Part shown: one piece after another, positions 10,723 through 22,690 of the stretch
Layout: each line of letters begins with the position of its first letter
Numbering within the stretch: the stretch's first letter is position 1
Notes under the pieces: model-generated
Database searches by the model: none
What the model saw: only the letters and a program-made list of their open reading frames with translations
What the model was told of the DNA's origin: nothing
Source: Okapia johnstoni
Lineage: Eukaryota > Chordata > Mammalia > Artiodactyla > Giraffidae
Reading direction: 5' to 3'
Assembly: GCA_024291935.2 (NCBI GenBank)
Contig: CM044306.1
Span: forward strand, 24,263,501-24,327,500
DNA: 64,000 bases
Position numbers and translations under genes: made by a program

Positions 10723-13700
10723 TTGTTTCTGTTATCTTGAGATGACTTGCTAGGGACGCTGGGGACCTGAATTCCTAGCAGGCTGAAAAGGGGCACCGAT
10801 GCAGCAGTCTGGGAAAGGCCATTCTTATGTTCAGCCTCGATCCAGTATCCATCAGAAGACCAGAGGTGTCTGGGCAGTAAAAGGAGGAAACGAGAGACAG
10901 CCTCACAGATGGACTGTGCTAGGCAGCAGCAGTGGAGATTTGAAGCCTTCAAAACCTTGGCATCTCCTGGAGGGAAACCATGGTCAAGTTGTTTCATTTT
11001 TCCTAGGCAAAGAAAGGAGAGGTAGTTTCCATTTCTCTTTCCACTTGTAGGCACCACAAGGATAACCTGCTGAATCTGAGCATTTGATTCTTGATTATCT
11101 GACTGTGGCTTATCCACTAATAAAGAAGCTATTTCCCAGACCCCTTGGTCCCTGCCTTCTGGCATGGGTGTTCAAAGGATGCAAATATCTTAGCATAAGA
11201 CAAACCCAACTCAGAATGGCAACATGCCACATTAAACACACACTTACAGAATGAATATCTAGTAAAAATGAAGTTGGAACCTGTTGCTGTTTTGGATTAG
11301 TCTCTATATCTCCTTTAAAATATGAATGAATTAGAATTTTCATATTATTTTGAAAGACTGAAATGAGAGAAATACCAATGTAACAGAACATGGTGTGTGC
11401 AGGCCATAGCTCACAGCCATTGCTGAGCATCATCACTCCGCACCCTGTTACTAGGCAACAGGTCCTGCTCAGTCATTGGTCAGTGCCTCAAATGGGCCCC
11501 ACCCACTGGCAATCAACAGTCAAGAAATGACAGTGAGGAGATTTAGACAACAGTAGAGTGGTGGTTGTGAGGTGGAGAGTAAAGTAAGAGGTGGGTCCCG
11601 GCTTTCTCCCAAGGCCCTCCTGCTCACCTGGCCTTGGGCCAGTGGGTGAGCTGGGGGGCCCAGAGAACAGGCTTGGGACTGTGTCTTATAGGGACACAGA
11701 GCTCTGTGTCCAGAGCCCTCACCAAGGCCACCCACTAGCCTTGGCCCAGGCTTTGAGGCAGCAGTGAACCTCTCCCCCATCCTTGTCTCTGCAACCTAAT
11801 AACAGTGGCAGTCTGCCTGGGTTGCTGTCTGTGGGACCTTGTCTCCCTGCCTTTGGGCAGCTGAGGAGCCTGAGGGCCAGTTGGGTTGGGCGCCTGTCTC
11901 CTTCAGCAGTGACAACTAGGCAGGGTCTGGGGACCTGGCCCTGAGGAAGCTGCCAGCTGAGAGCTGCCTCCTCTCAACCAGGATGGGGACCTTGGAGGGT
12001 AAAAGTTGTGCCTTGGGACCTGGCCCTTTCTTGTCAGGACAGAGAATAATATTCATTTGGTAGAGATTTACAGGTACATCATTACTTGACCATGACCTGA
12101 CTTCAGGAACAAAGGATCTGATACCAAGAAATTTGCAACAACTAATCACACCCCTCCCTCACCTTTTCTTTTAAAAGGGCTATGATGAAAGCTTTCAATA
12201 ACTTTGGGGTTGTTAAGGCATGAGCCACCCATCTCCTTGCATGGCCCTATAATAAACCTTTCTGTGATCCAAACTCCAACATTTTAGCATTATTTGGCCT
12301 TACTGTGCATTGGGCACACTCACCTGCATTGTTTGGTAACATCAGCATGCAAGTGGAAGGATGAGAAAGGAGTGCTCCAGGGAGGTTCTGGAACTGACCT
12401 TCCAAGGGACACAGCCTCAGCTCTGCCATGAACCTGCAGTGTGGCCTTGATTGGTCACTTCTCTCCAGGAGTCAGTTTCCTCATCTATAGAATGAGGGCA
12501 GAGACTCGGGACTATGAAACATGGAGTTTAGTCCTAGAGAGCTCAGACTCTTGAAACTGAAACCTACCTGTCTGACTTTATCCCCTGTCACATGGAAATG
12601 TCTCCTGTTGGCTGTCCTACACATCAGTCTAAAACACAAGAGCAAAAGTGGAGGATGAGAGTCTCAGTCTGGGCCTAGGCCTGCGTGAGCAAGCAGAGGG
12701 TGAGCTCAGGGCCAGGCAGAGGGGCCGTGTGATCGTAGGAGAGCTGGTCTGGAGGGAGGTAGAGGTGGAGGCAGAGGGGTTGCAGACGGTTCTGCCTGTT
12801 GCTTGTTAGGTGGCCTTGATGGATCCTGCTCTCCTGTCATTTTCACAACATGTGATTCAACTGATGGGGCAGCTCTCAGGATTCTCTAGAATGGGTCCCC
12901 GAATATGGTGGGGTTTTCAGATGGTCTCCTGAGCTGAAGTCCCCAGCTCTCTCCTTGACCCTTCCGTAGGGTCTGGTAACTTAAAGAGATGGAAAAAACC
13001 AAATCCTTTGACAAGGGCTCTGTTCTTTCACTCAAGACAGCCGGTATGGTCTTCATATGCCCAACCCAAACATGTCACATCACCCCGCAAGGACATCATT
13101 CTATTCATTCTGCTTGTGGTGCCGACCTGGACAGAAAGATGTGGCTCCCTGAGGGCAAGGAAGGTAAATAAAATGGTCTTAATTTGGTAACTAGCTAATG
13201 TCTGAAGTTCTAATTTTATAGCTTTCCAGGGAGAGCACTATTTTGTGGTCTGAGATTGTCTGGAATATTATTTGCTAACCCAAGCCACTGTCATTTACCT
13301 AAGCCTGCATGCATTCCTGTTCTTTAAAAGTTCTGCTGCTCCATGCCTGCATTGGGCTGGCGTTTTCCCAGTGAGTTCCCTGATTTAACCCTCCACTGGG
13401 TTGCTCTATGGTAATGAATGTCCTTTCATGGGCTCAGCATGAGATGAAGACAAACCCAGCCGCGAAATCAGAGCATCGGCCAAGGCAGATCAGTGGCTTC
13501 CTAAACTGATTTTTACAAAGTCACAACCGGAAAGCAAGAAAAGTAATTTCCAAACGCTGAATGCAGACTGTTCTCATTTCTCAGCTCAATATTCCTGACT
13601 CCAGAGGAGCATCTCTCATTACTCTGACTGGTCAAACTCTCATTCTTCTGCTTCTGACTCCTTTCAGGGCTCGATCCGGTCACTTCACACATGAGGGGCC

Positions 13701-14105
13701 GCGGGGGGTCATGCTGCATTCATCCTGCAGGGACACCTGACTTCACCCCAACATCAGCACCTGCCCATTTCCTCAAGTGGGAGACTTTTCAATGAAAGTC
13801 TTCTTTGGATAAATGTGCGTGCCTCCCCTCAGAGGACTGGCCACTCTCTGGTTACCGTTTCTATCATCCATTGACAACATTGCCAAATGTGATTTGCCAC
13901 CATCTGTGATTATTAGCCTGGAGAGTTATGATCCTGAATAGTTTTCTTCTTCCTCGGTCTTGTCTTTAACATCGTCTGTATTAATGGGTACCACAGCAGG
14001 TGCTTGGGACAGGTGAGCTGTGGACTTATGGGTTCCCTGAAAACTGGTGATTTGGGAGCCAGAGGCTTTCTGTCCACGCTCATGCTTTTTTTTTCTTTAA
14101 TATGC
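10723..14105. other. Non-coding stretch with sparse old repeats
   Basis: No gene is supported. A MIR fragment on the plus strand lies at about 12430-12505 ('gtttcctcatctatagaatg'). An RFX X-box-like palindrome (11447-11459) is followed by an inverted CCAAT box (11475-11479). The remaining short open frames lack any recognisable domain. Confidence 0.45.
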
Positions 14106-14385
14106 CCTCAGATAGTGATGCTGGCACAGGCCTTAAATCAGCCAGGGCTCTACCAGAGAGAAAGAACCAGTAGGAGATATATCTGTGTCTATCTATAGCT
14201 CTAGAGACTTACTGCAAGGAACTGGCTTATACAATTGTGGGGGCTAGCTAGACATGTCCACGATTTATTAGACAGATCAGCAGTCTGGAACTCTTAGCGG
14301 CTGATGCTGCAGTCCACAATGGAATATATTCTTCCTCAGGGAAACCTCACGGTTGCTCTTAAGGCCTTTCAGTTGATTAGATGGT

Positions 14386-14581
14386 AATGGTTTAGTCGCT
14401 AAGTTGTGTCTGACTCTTGTGATATCATGGACTGTCGCCCTCTGTCCATGGGATTTCCCAGGAAAGAATACTGGAGTGAGTTGCCATCCCTTTCTCCAGG
14501 TGATCTTTCTGAACCAGGGACCAAACCTGGGCCTCCTGCACTGCAGAAGGATTCTTTACTGAATGAGTCACCAAGGAAGCC
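14386..14581 (-). repeat. BovA2-type SINE inside the retroviral remnant
   Basis: 'tttagtcgctaagttgtgtc' at the left and the reversed head 'gaatgagtcaccaaggaagc' at the right. It splits the LTR-like end of the ERV remnant, so it inserted later. Confidence 0.9.
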
Positions 14582-15872
14582 TTCTTTAGACGAGGTCCAT
14601 TCAAATTATTGAGGAGAATCTCCTTAAAGTCAACAGATGTTAACTACCATAACAGCAAAACCTAGATTGAGTTGGTGTTTGATTGAATAAGGGTGCTACA
14701 GCCTAGTCAAGTTGATGCGGTCCCTACTAACTTCCCTGTGGCAGGAAGGACAAACCCATACCCAGAATATGTGTTGATTCCAGTCAAGATTAATTGCTGC
14801 TTCATCCAGAGTAGAAGGGATCCAATGTGGTCAAGCTGTTATCAAGCGGCTAGTTGATTTCTTTGAGGAATGGTAGTGCTGTATCTGTACCACAGCATTG
14901 ACCTCTTAGAGGTAGGTTGGTTGGCAGTAACTAGAAGAATCTTGGTGAGTGGAAGTCCATGCTAGTTGGACCAGTTATAACTTCCATTCCCTGCTTTCAT
15001 GGATCTCCATTCATGTACCCATGGAGTGAGCACTGGATTGATCAGTGTTAATGGTTGATGTCAACTGGCCCAACAATTTGTTCTACTTGGCATGTAGAGT
15101 GTAGACATGGTGGATGTCTGGGATAGTCCTTAATGTGTATTGTGAAGATCTTCACACTTCACACCCAATTTCCTTAGATCCATCTGCATATCTCTTTACC
15201 ATGCTTCTTTGTTCCTGATCATCCAAACTTTATTTCTCAAGCCCCTGGACAACTAGTCAGACCATTTGCACCTGTGTGTCTCTGGCATTTTCTTACCTCA
15301 GGCTGCTCCTTTTTCCACATGCAATGGATGTTGGTATGCGCGACCAAAGCTCTGCCCATGGAGGATTCTCCCTCATTGCTCTTCCTCAGGATGACCCAGA
15401 GAGGGTGACAGTGTAACACTAATCTATCCTAGAGTGTGTCCAGCAAGCCAAATCCTCTGTGAACCAAGCTTTTCCTTCAAATGATCATAGAGGGTCCCTC
15501 ACCCCATACTCCATGTATCCACCACACATGGATAATTAGAGAAGTACTTATGTGGTGGGAGGCATGGGGGTTTGGGCCACGTCTTGTGTAGCTTATTTGT
15601 ATGTCTTACTTGTGCCCTCTGTCTTTGCTCAAGTTCAACCCTAAGTATATTCCTTACATCTTAGAGTGCTGCTCAGTCCACCTGACCTTGTGAGTTGGTG
15701 AACCTGACAGACTTGAGCTCATGATGGGAATTTCTGGCTGCATGAACACTGATAGCTGAGGTCAGGTGTTCTGTTTATACCAGAGTTCAGTGGCATTACA
15801 GAAGCTGTTTTGCAAAAAGTTTATAATGATCTTATGCAAATAGAATAGATCTGCTCCAGATCCCACAAGGAA

Positions 15873-15967
15873 AGTGTTAGTCATTCAGTTGTGTCCAACT
15901 CTTTGCGACCTCATGGACTGTAGCCCGCCAGGCTCCTCTGTTCATGGGATTTTTCCAGGCAAGAAGA
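15873..15967 (-). repeat. Bov-tA SINE, truncated
   Basis: Only the 3' part is present: 'gttagtcattcagttgtgtc' through 'gggatttttccaggcaagaa'. The tRNA head is absent. Confidence 0.85.
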
Positions 15968-16289
15968 CACCATGTCTATGTAATTCTCCTATTTGAGCTT
16001 GCTATAAATGCCACATAATTTCTTCACAGATACCTCTAATGCCACAGTTGTATGGCCCTAATGTGTAAAGTGGTAGGCCTGCTTGCACCATGGCCTGGAC
16101 CTGCTGAAGAACTCTTTTAAACTCTGGACCCCACTAAAGTTGGCATCCTTTTGTGTCACCATTTACATGAGTTGAAGCCAAGTATGGAAAGATGCCTCCA
16201 GAACTCATTGAGGCCCACCAGGCATTATACTTCTTTAAGTTGGAAGGTGCAGGATGAAACCATTTGTCCTTTATTATGGATACCCTAGG

Positions 16290-16510
16290 GGGCTTCCCAG
16301 GTGGTGCTAGTGATAAAGAACCCACCTGCCAATGCAGGAGACACAAGAGACACAGGTTTGATCCCTGGGTCAGGGAAGATCCCCTGGAGCGGGGCATGGC
16401 AACCCACTCCAGTATCCTTGCCTGGAGAATCCCATGGACAGAGGAGCCTGATGGGCTATAGTCCATGGGGTTGCAAAGAGTCAGACACAGCTGAAACGAC
16501 TTAGCATGCG
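16290..16510 (+). repeat. BovA2-type SINE, full length
   Basis: Starts 'ggcttcccaggtggtgctag', has a B-box-like 'acaggtttgatccctgg', and ends near 'cagacacagctgaaacgact'. It interrupts the retroviral pol remnant downstream of the RT motif (minus reading direction). Confidence 0.9.
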
Positions 16511-16594
16511 TGCATGGATGACCTGGATCACTAGACCCCTAAACACTTCACTGATGTGGCAGGCCCTGGAATTTTAAGGATAATTTTCCACTCT

Positions 16595-17071
16595 CTAGAG
16601 CACACGTGTCTTAGCAAAGCCTACAAAATACTTGCCACTTCTTGGCCTTGCAGTCTGATTAATAATGTCATCAATGTAGTGTATCAACGTGATGCTTTTC
16701 AGGATGTCCAGTCATGTCCCTTTGGACTATACTATATCAGAGGCAGGAGAGAGGACACAGATAGACGGTAGGGGGAATAAGGCTATAAAATATACTTTTA
16801 TCCATCTAAAGTGAATGTAAATTTTTTCTGCTTCTCTTTGACCGACATAGCCATTCACTAGGTCAATGGCCATAAACCATGTATTAACACTTGAGGCTGT
16901 ATTAATTACCTTTAGCAAAGATACCAAGTCTGGCACAGCAGTTTCAATGGAGCTACCATTTGTTGAGTTTGCAGTGAAGCCTGTTTTAATCCCTGAAGCC
17001 CTGTCTGTTTTTTGCAAAGGCCAGACTGGTGAATTTAGCGAGGATATAATGGAGGTTGTCATTCCTGCCAT
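16595..17071 (-). pseudogene. Retroviral pol reverse-transcriptase fragment (broken)
   Basis: Minus-strand frame carrying, in order, a 'VWPLQKTDR'-type motif (17000-17026), an 'AIDLVNGYV' motif equivalent to RT motif A with its catalytic Asp (16844-16870), and a 'YIDD' catalytic box (16667-16678). The spacing of motif A to YIDD is 64 codons in one frame, as expected for an RT. There is an in-frame stop at 16727-16729 and another at 16595-16597. Motif wording fits class III (ERV-L) pol better than gamma- or betaretroviruses. It is non-functional. Confidence 0.75.
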
Positions 17072-18300
17072 GTTCTATTAATCATCTCTGTAACTCTTTG
17101 CAGATCAGCTACCCTGCCCGCCAAATCTGACATGGCCACTCATTATAATTGAATCCACCTTGCCTCTGATGTTTAAGTGCTACCATCTGCCTCCATTATG
17201 TAAGGATCCTAGCATCCCCATTGCTATTAGGAAGTCTAGTTCTGTACCATCAGCTCTGGTTAACAGAGGACAGACACATGGAACCTCTCAGCCATGGTCT
17301 CCCTCTCACCAGAGATTTCTAATTCCTCTGGTAAAAGGCATGTGCTCCAGGTCCTCCTGTGGAATAGTTATCTGTTGACTTTTCTAGCTCTTTATTGTAT
17401 ATTCCACTCAAGCATGCCTACTTCTTTGAGCCTCCCATAGCAATTTCAGCTTATCTACTTCTCTTAGCGTAGGCCGTTTTCTCTCCCCATTTCCAACAGC
17501 CACCCTTGCAGCAGTATATCAGCACCATCTCCTGTGGAATCTTCGCTAGGGTCCATTTTCAGAATGCTCCCATATCAATAAACTGTCACCTATTCAACCT
17601 TACACCACTCTGTATCTCTTGATCTTGATCATAATACTGTCCTGGCTTCTGTCAGTACATGCTGGCTATGTCCTACAACTTCAGAATATGGAGTCTGAAT
17701 CAGTCAGAGTCCAATCAGGAGTCAGAAACCACACTGTAATTTGGACAATGGAAACTTTAATATGTAGAATAATGAAGTATAATAGGGAATTGGAATGACA
17801 AATGATTGGCTAGTAAAAAGCAAAGAGAACTGAGAAGAGCATAGAGCAGCAAACGTAAGGAACAGCCACTACCCTTAATGTTGGGATGGAGCAGTCAAGG
17901 AAGAGGCCAGCCCAGGGTTGATATCCAGATCTTGTTTAGAGGATATAGTCATGACTCTCAGGATGGCAGAGAAGTCACTGTGGTGCTGAGCAGGTGGACT
18001 TGCTGGAAATTGGCCCTGCAAACTCACCAAATCCGTCCTCCAGGCTGCCTGGGTCAGTCCACTATAAAACTTTCTGATGGGTGTGCTGGGAAAGGCTGCT
18101 GGCCACTGGGTGCTGCTGACTGTCCTGCACCAGAACTGGACATGGAAGCTGCCCATGCTGCAGAAGCTGGGAGCTGGAGAAGCTGCAGGAACCTGCCAAG
18201 AGTGGCACATGAGAACTAGGAAGGAAAGCCCCTTGCTCCTGCAAAGGTTCTCCACGGCCCTCTAGTGCTGAAGCTTAGCATCATGCCAGCTGGCAAAGAA

Positions 18301-18835
18301 GAAACATTTAAACATTTAAAGAAACATTTAAAGGGCTCAGATCCATTCCTACAGAGCAGGCAGTGAAGGGTATTTCTGGAACTAAGAGGCAAAAACTGAC
18401 AACTGGCACAACTCTTTTCTTCCTTTGGCAAGGCCAGCACTTCCCTGGTTAGGTTATGTTGTGACTTGATCCTAGTTATTGGTCTGGTAGCCAGGAGGAG
18501 AGATGGGGTAGACCCAGAGAGGTGTGCATTCTAGCAAGGCAGAGGTCTCTGCATCCTTTTTAAGCAAGAGGGGGATGTTAGTTTCTTCCAGGAAGGGGTG
18601 AACTGTTTCTGCAGTGCTAGAGGGTTCAGGGAGACCTGGGATTCCCTGGCCCAGATGTCCCCATTACATCTCTTCCCAACCAGACCCCTGGACTTGTCAT
18701 AGTAGACATGCAATGGATGAGAATTCAACTTTATCTGGAATTCTGCTACTCTTATATTTAAAAACTGGACCTGATCTTCAGCTTTTCTGCTTTCTGACTG
18801 CAGAAGATGAGGATCTGTCCTTATATGTTGCCAAG
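18301..18835. other. Non-coding stretch
   Basis: A short A/T-rich internal repetition ('gaaacatttaaacatttaaa' then a second 'gaaacatttaaag') occurs at about 18300-18333. No gene or classified repeat. Confidence 0.4.
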
Positions 18836-19085
18836 GCAGTTAGTTTTCTATTGCTGTGTAACAAAAGACCACAAAGAGTTGCTTTAAAAAACATCCACTT
18901 AGTATCATGCAGTTATGTGGTTTAGGAGTCTGGGCAGACTGGACTGGGTTCTGCTCAGGGTGTCAGGTCAGCTGTGCCATAGTATACAACATAAGCATGG
19001 GGGTAGAATCTCATCATATTAATGGGTTCCGAGGATTAGGGCATAGAATCTTGGGAGGCCATTTTTAGAATTCTGCCTTCTATAG
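18836..19085 (-). repeat. MLT1-type (MaLR) LTR, reversed
   Basis: Begins with the reversed LTR end 'ttagttttctattgctgtgt' and 'aacaaaagaccacaaagagt', then 'ctgggttctgctcagggtgt'. Confidence 0.65.
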
Positions 19086-19796
19086 TCTATCCTGTGGTCC
19101 CCAAAGATTCACATTCCTCCTAAATGCAAAATATACTCAACCCCTTCCAAATTTGCCAAGGGTCTCATCCTATTACAGCATCAATTCAAAGTCCACAATC
19201 TCATTGAAATATCATCAACTCAAAAGCACAAAGTTTTATCATCTAAATCAGGCGCAGATGAATCTACTGAGTATAACCCACTAAGTACAGCTCCTGGGCA
19301 CAAATCTCCATCTACTGACCTGTGAAACGAAAGAAATAACAGGCTCTGGTTCAAAAAGCAGAAAATGTCATCAGTCCAAAGCAGTCGTTAAATCTAATCA
19401 AGCAAGCTCTTAGATTTCAAGGCCTGGGACAACTGGCTCTTGATTCTGCCCTTGGGGCTCTTGGATCCCCTATTGTTCATTTTTCATGAAAGATAGCACA
19501 TGTTTTCAGCTGAGATGTTTTATCAACCTGCTTCTTGCCAGTGAAATTTGGGGGACCCAAAAATCTTCTTTCAGTTTCCACTCTGTCTCTTTCCCTGTGG
19601 GTATAAATTTCTTGAGAACCTTGTGGGGTTTGCATTAATTGCACAGGGATTAACCAAACATCTAATGAGGCAAAAGTCTCTCCCTCACATCTTTCTTGAA
19701 TAATCCCTTCTCTACATTTGGCTGCTGCTGAGAAGGCTAAGGGGCAATAACCCCTAAGCTTCCTACAGGACCCCTGGTTTACTTGAGATCTATGAC

Positions 19797-20249
19797 AATG
19801 ACAGAGACTGAACTGTGTCCTCCCAAAATTCATCCTTGAAATCCTACCTCTCAGTACCTTAGAATGTGATTTTATCTGGAAATAGGGTTACTGACGAGGT
19901 AATTAGTTAAGATGACGTCAGCCTGGAATAGGTGGACCCTTATCCAATGTGACTGGCATCCTTATAAAAAGGGGAAATACACACACACACACACACATAA
20001 CACACACACGGAAATGCAATGAGAAGATGGAAGCAGATACCAGGACGATGCTTCTACAAGCCACGGAACTCCAGAGATTGCCAGCAACCCCCGAGAAGCT
20101 AGAGAGAGGCATGGAACACATGGTCAGTCTTCAGAAGGAACCAACCCTGCTGATACCTCATTCTCAGGAACTGTGAGACAATACATTATGGTTATTTAAG
20201 CTACCAAGTTTGTGGTACTTCACTGTGGCACCCCAGCAAACTAGTACAA
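19797..20249 (+). repeat. MaLR-type LTR (MST/MLT1-like), complete
   Basis: Starts 'tgacagagactgaactgtgt' with 'cctcccaaaattcatccttg', continues 'gtgactggcatccttataaa', and ends 'agcaaactagtaca'. Both expected LTR ends are visible. A (CA)n run interrupts it at 19979-20009. Confidence 0.75.
19979..20009 (+). repeat. (AC)n microsatellite
   Basis: Nine AC units, a TA interruption, then five more units, inside the LTR at 19797-20249. Likely length-polymorphic. Confidence 0.9.
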
Positions 20250-20354
20250 CCCCTGATCTTTGGTGACTGGCTCATGGATCTTTCTGAAGTTTCAGCAAAA
20301 GGTTTTATAGCCACATACCAGGGCTTTTCTTTAGGCCAGTTTTTGGCAGCCATT

Positions 20355-20550
20355 TGGCTTCCTTGGTGGCTCAGATGGTAAAGAATCTGCCTGCAATGCG
20401 GGAGACCTGGGTTCCATCCCTGGGTTGGGAAGACCCCCTGGAGAAGAGAAAGGTTACCCACTCCAGTACTCTGGCCTGGAGAATTCCATGGACTGTACAG
20501 TCCATCGGGTCCCAAAGAGTCGGACACGGCTGAGAAACTTTCACTTTCTG
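20355..20550 (+). repeat. BovA2-type SINE
   Basis: Full element from 'ggcttccttggtggctcaga' to 'aaagagtcggacacggctga'. Confidence 0.92.
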
Positions 20551-21847
20551 AATTCTAGTTATCTTTTGCAATCTAGATAGGTTGAGAATTTCCCAAATCA
20601 TTGTTTCCGTTTCCTTTCAACAATTCTTCCCTTAATTTCTTTCTCTCCTCTTGTATTTTACTATCATTAGCAAAAAGAAACCAGGCTTTGCCTAGAGAAT
20701 TTCGGCTATACATCTACATTCCTTGCTTATAAGTTCTGTTTTCCACATAACTGACGGCCACAATTCTGCTAAGTTTTCTGCCACTACATAACAAGAATTA
20801 TCCTCTCTCCAGTTCCAATAATATACTCCTCACTTCTGTCTGTGCCCTGTCAGCGTCTTAAGTTTATGTTTCTATTAATGATTTGTTCATGGAGATTGAG
20901 GCTTTCTCTAAGGCAGTTTAGGATCTCTAAATTTTCCTCACGTTCTTTTGACCTGCAGCATCTTGAATGTACATATTTCTACTAAGAGTTAATCTAGGTC
21001 TTTTCTGTCATCCCCCTCAAAATTCTCTCTGGCCTCCACCCGCTGCCCAGTTCCAAAGCCTTTTTAGGTATTTGTTTTGGTACCCTCCTTCCAGGTACCA
21101 CATATTTTAACTTTCTATTGCTGAATATCACAAATGGCGGGGGGGGGGGCGGCCTTGAAACAACACAAAGCCCTTGGCTTCATACTTGTCTTCAGTTGGT
21201 CATTAAGCACCCTCAGCCATTCATTATCTTACTCCAATGCATCAGTGGCATTCACCAATAGCCTTCAGATTCCACTGTCTTTAGAGTTAGTACTTATTCC
21301 ACCTCTCAAAAGCCTGTGCTATCAACAACCACACCCCTCAAGCCCCAGGCCCAGTGCATTCCCTTCTGCAGGGTCACCACTAGTGAAAGTCTGAACAGTT
21401 GTCCCACCTATCACTAGTGATGGTGTCTTCATTACCAGCTGCCCAGCAAGGGTCCAAAATTCCATTTTGACTCTGCTTCCCTGAGCCAATCCTAGTACCA
21501 ACTGTATTAGGTCAGGTCCTGATAAAACTTGGAAAGTCTTCAAGGAAGGACTGGACAGAGGTCAAGTTGGGCAGAGTTGAACTGTGATGCATTCACAGCA
21601 AAGGCCTTGGCTGATCTCACAGGAGGTCAGGAGAGCGCAGCTCTTTAAAACTGTGCCCCCTGAGGCAACAAGTTTGGGTCATTATACCTCTGCACCAACC
21701 AGTCACTGGACGTGGGCTTCCCTTGGGGAAGGGAGGAGGTGTGACTTTGGGGGAGGTGGCTGTCTGCAGCTGAGAGCAATCCTGGAGAGACTCAGAAGCT
21801 GAGGCACAAAGGCTTTGGAGTGACAGGGAGAATGAGTGCCTGGACCC

Positions 21848-21900
21848 CGAAGAGGTGGCGGTGGGGTGGGGGAGGGGGGCAGGGGGTGTTTGGGGGGTAG
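21848..21900 (+). other. G-rich tract with quadruplex potential
   Basis: Several runs of 4-6 G separated by 1-4 bases occur between 21858 and 21898, which fits the loose G-quadruplex pattern on the plus strand. No gene lies next to it. Confidence 0.6.
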
Positions 21901-21984
21901 AATTTGGGGAAGCACACCACAGCATCTACTGCAATTATTGTCTTCTGTATCTGCTAACAGGTAACATTTATACTTTATATTAAT

Positions 21985-22507
21985 ACTTTATTGTTGCACA
22001 AATTACCCCCAAACTTAGTAGCTTAAAACAACAAATGTATTATTTCATGATTTGTTGGTCATGAATCTGAGCTCAGCCTAGACAGGTGTTTCTGGCTCAG
22101 GATCATCAAGCTATTGGCCTGGGCTAAGTCAATTCTGAACTGTACTGTGCTGGACAGCCCGCTTCCAAGCTCACTGATGTGGCTGTTGGCAGGCCTCAGA
22201 AGATCACTTCCAAGTTCACTCACGTGGTTGCTGGCAGGCTTCTGTTCCTGGGCAAGCCCTCCATAGGCTGCCTTAAGTGTTTTCATGACATAGCAGCTGG
22301 TGATTAAAGAGGGAGAGACCACGACCAGGAGTCGTTTTACTTTCCTCCCAAGTCTTCTTGTAACTAATCTTGGAAGTGAAGCTGCATCACTTCTGTCATA
22401 TTCAATTCCTTAGAAGCAAGTTTCTGAATCCAGCCCAACTGAAGAGGAGAGGATTGCATGGGGTGCAAATATCAGGAGGTGGGGGTCATTGGGGCCACCT
22501 GTCACAA
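21985..22507 (-). repeat. MLT1-type LTR, reversed, nearly complete
   Basis: Runs from 'attgttgcacaaattacccc' and 'gtagcttaaaacaacaaatg' through 'cacgtggttgctggcaggct' to 'atcaggaggtgggggtcatt'. This order is that of a MLT1-type LTR read backwards. Confidence 0.75.
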
Positions 22508-22690
22508 ATAACTACCTGGCAAACACTGAGCTGAGCATTTTACCTGCCTGGTTTTATTTAATCCTCATAGTGACCTTAAGGGAGCTGCTATTAATATCTT
22601 CCTTTGTAGATGTGGAAATAGGCACAGAGTGATTAGATAACTCGCTTGAAGCCATACAAGTGACTGTTAGAGGAGAGAAAAAAGAGAGTC
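22508..22690 (-). repeat. MIR SINE, reversed
   Basis: 'actgagctgagcattttacc', 'taatcctcatagtgacctta', then 'tagatgtggaaataggcaca', the reversed MIR order. It abuts the LTR at 21985-22507. Confidence 0.75.

Larger units (their letters stand above)
14110..18300 (-). mobile_element. Decayed class III (ERV-L-like) endogenous retrovirus
   Basis: An old provirus remnant read on the minus strand. The best evidence is a reverse-transcriptase piece at 16595-17071 with motifs in correct order. The left end (about 14120-14725) has an LTR-like look, with 'agagagaaagaaccagtagg' and 'cttactgcaaggaactggct', and is split by a SINE. LTR-like sequence may also occupy about 17690-18100 on the right, which would be the 5' side. 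All frames are broken by stops and frameshifts, and three ruminant SINEs have inserted. It is certainly not functional. The outer limits are approximate, and the subfamily (for example MLT2-flanked ERV-L) was not verified. Confidence 0.65.
19086..21984. other. Repeat-derived non-coding region, possibly MaLR internal sequence
   Basis: Between two LTR-like pieces I see stretches such as 'cccagttccaaagccttttt' and 'aggtatttgttttggtaccc' near 21050-21090 that resemble MaLR internal sequence read in reverse, followed by another 'tttctattgctgaatatcac' LTR start at 21112. The LTR at 19797-20249 and the SINE at 20355-20550 lie inside. From 21,560 to 21,900 the sequence is GC-rich. No gene. Confidence 0.4.

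Noticed and set aside
13384..13392. ZNF652 recognition word (AGGGTTAA-like) as evidence for autoregulation
   Set aside because: One or two such 8-base words are expected by chance in 64 kb on both strands.
16595..17071. Functional retroviral polymerase
   Set aside because: In-frame stops and surrounding decay; only a fragment is readable.
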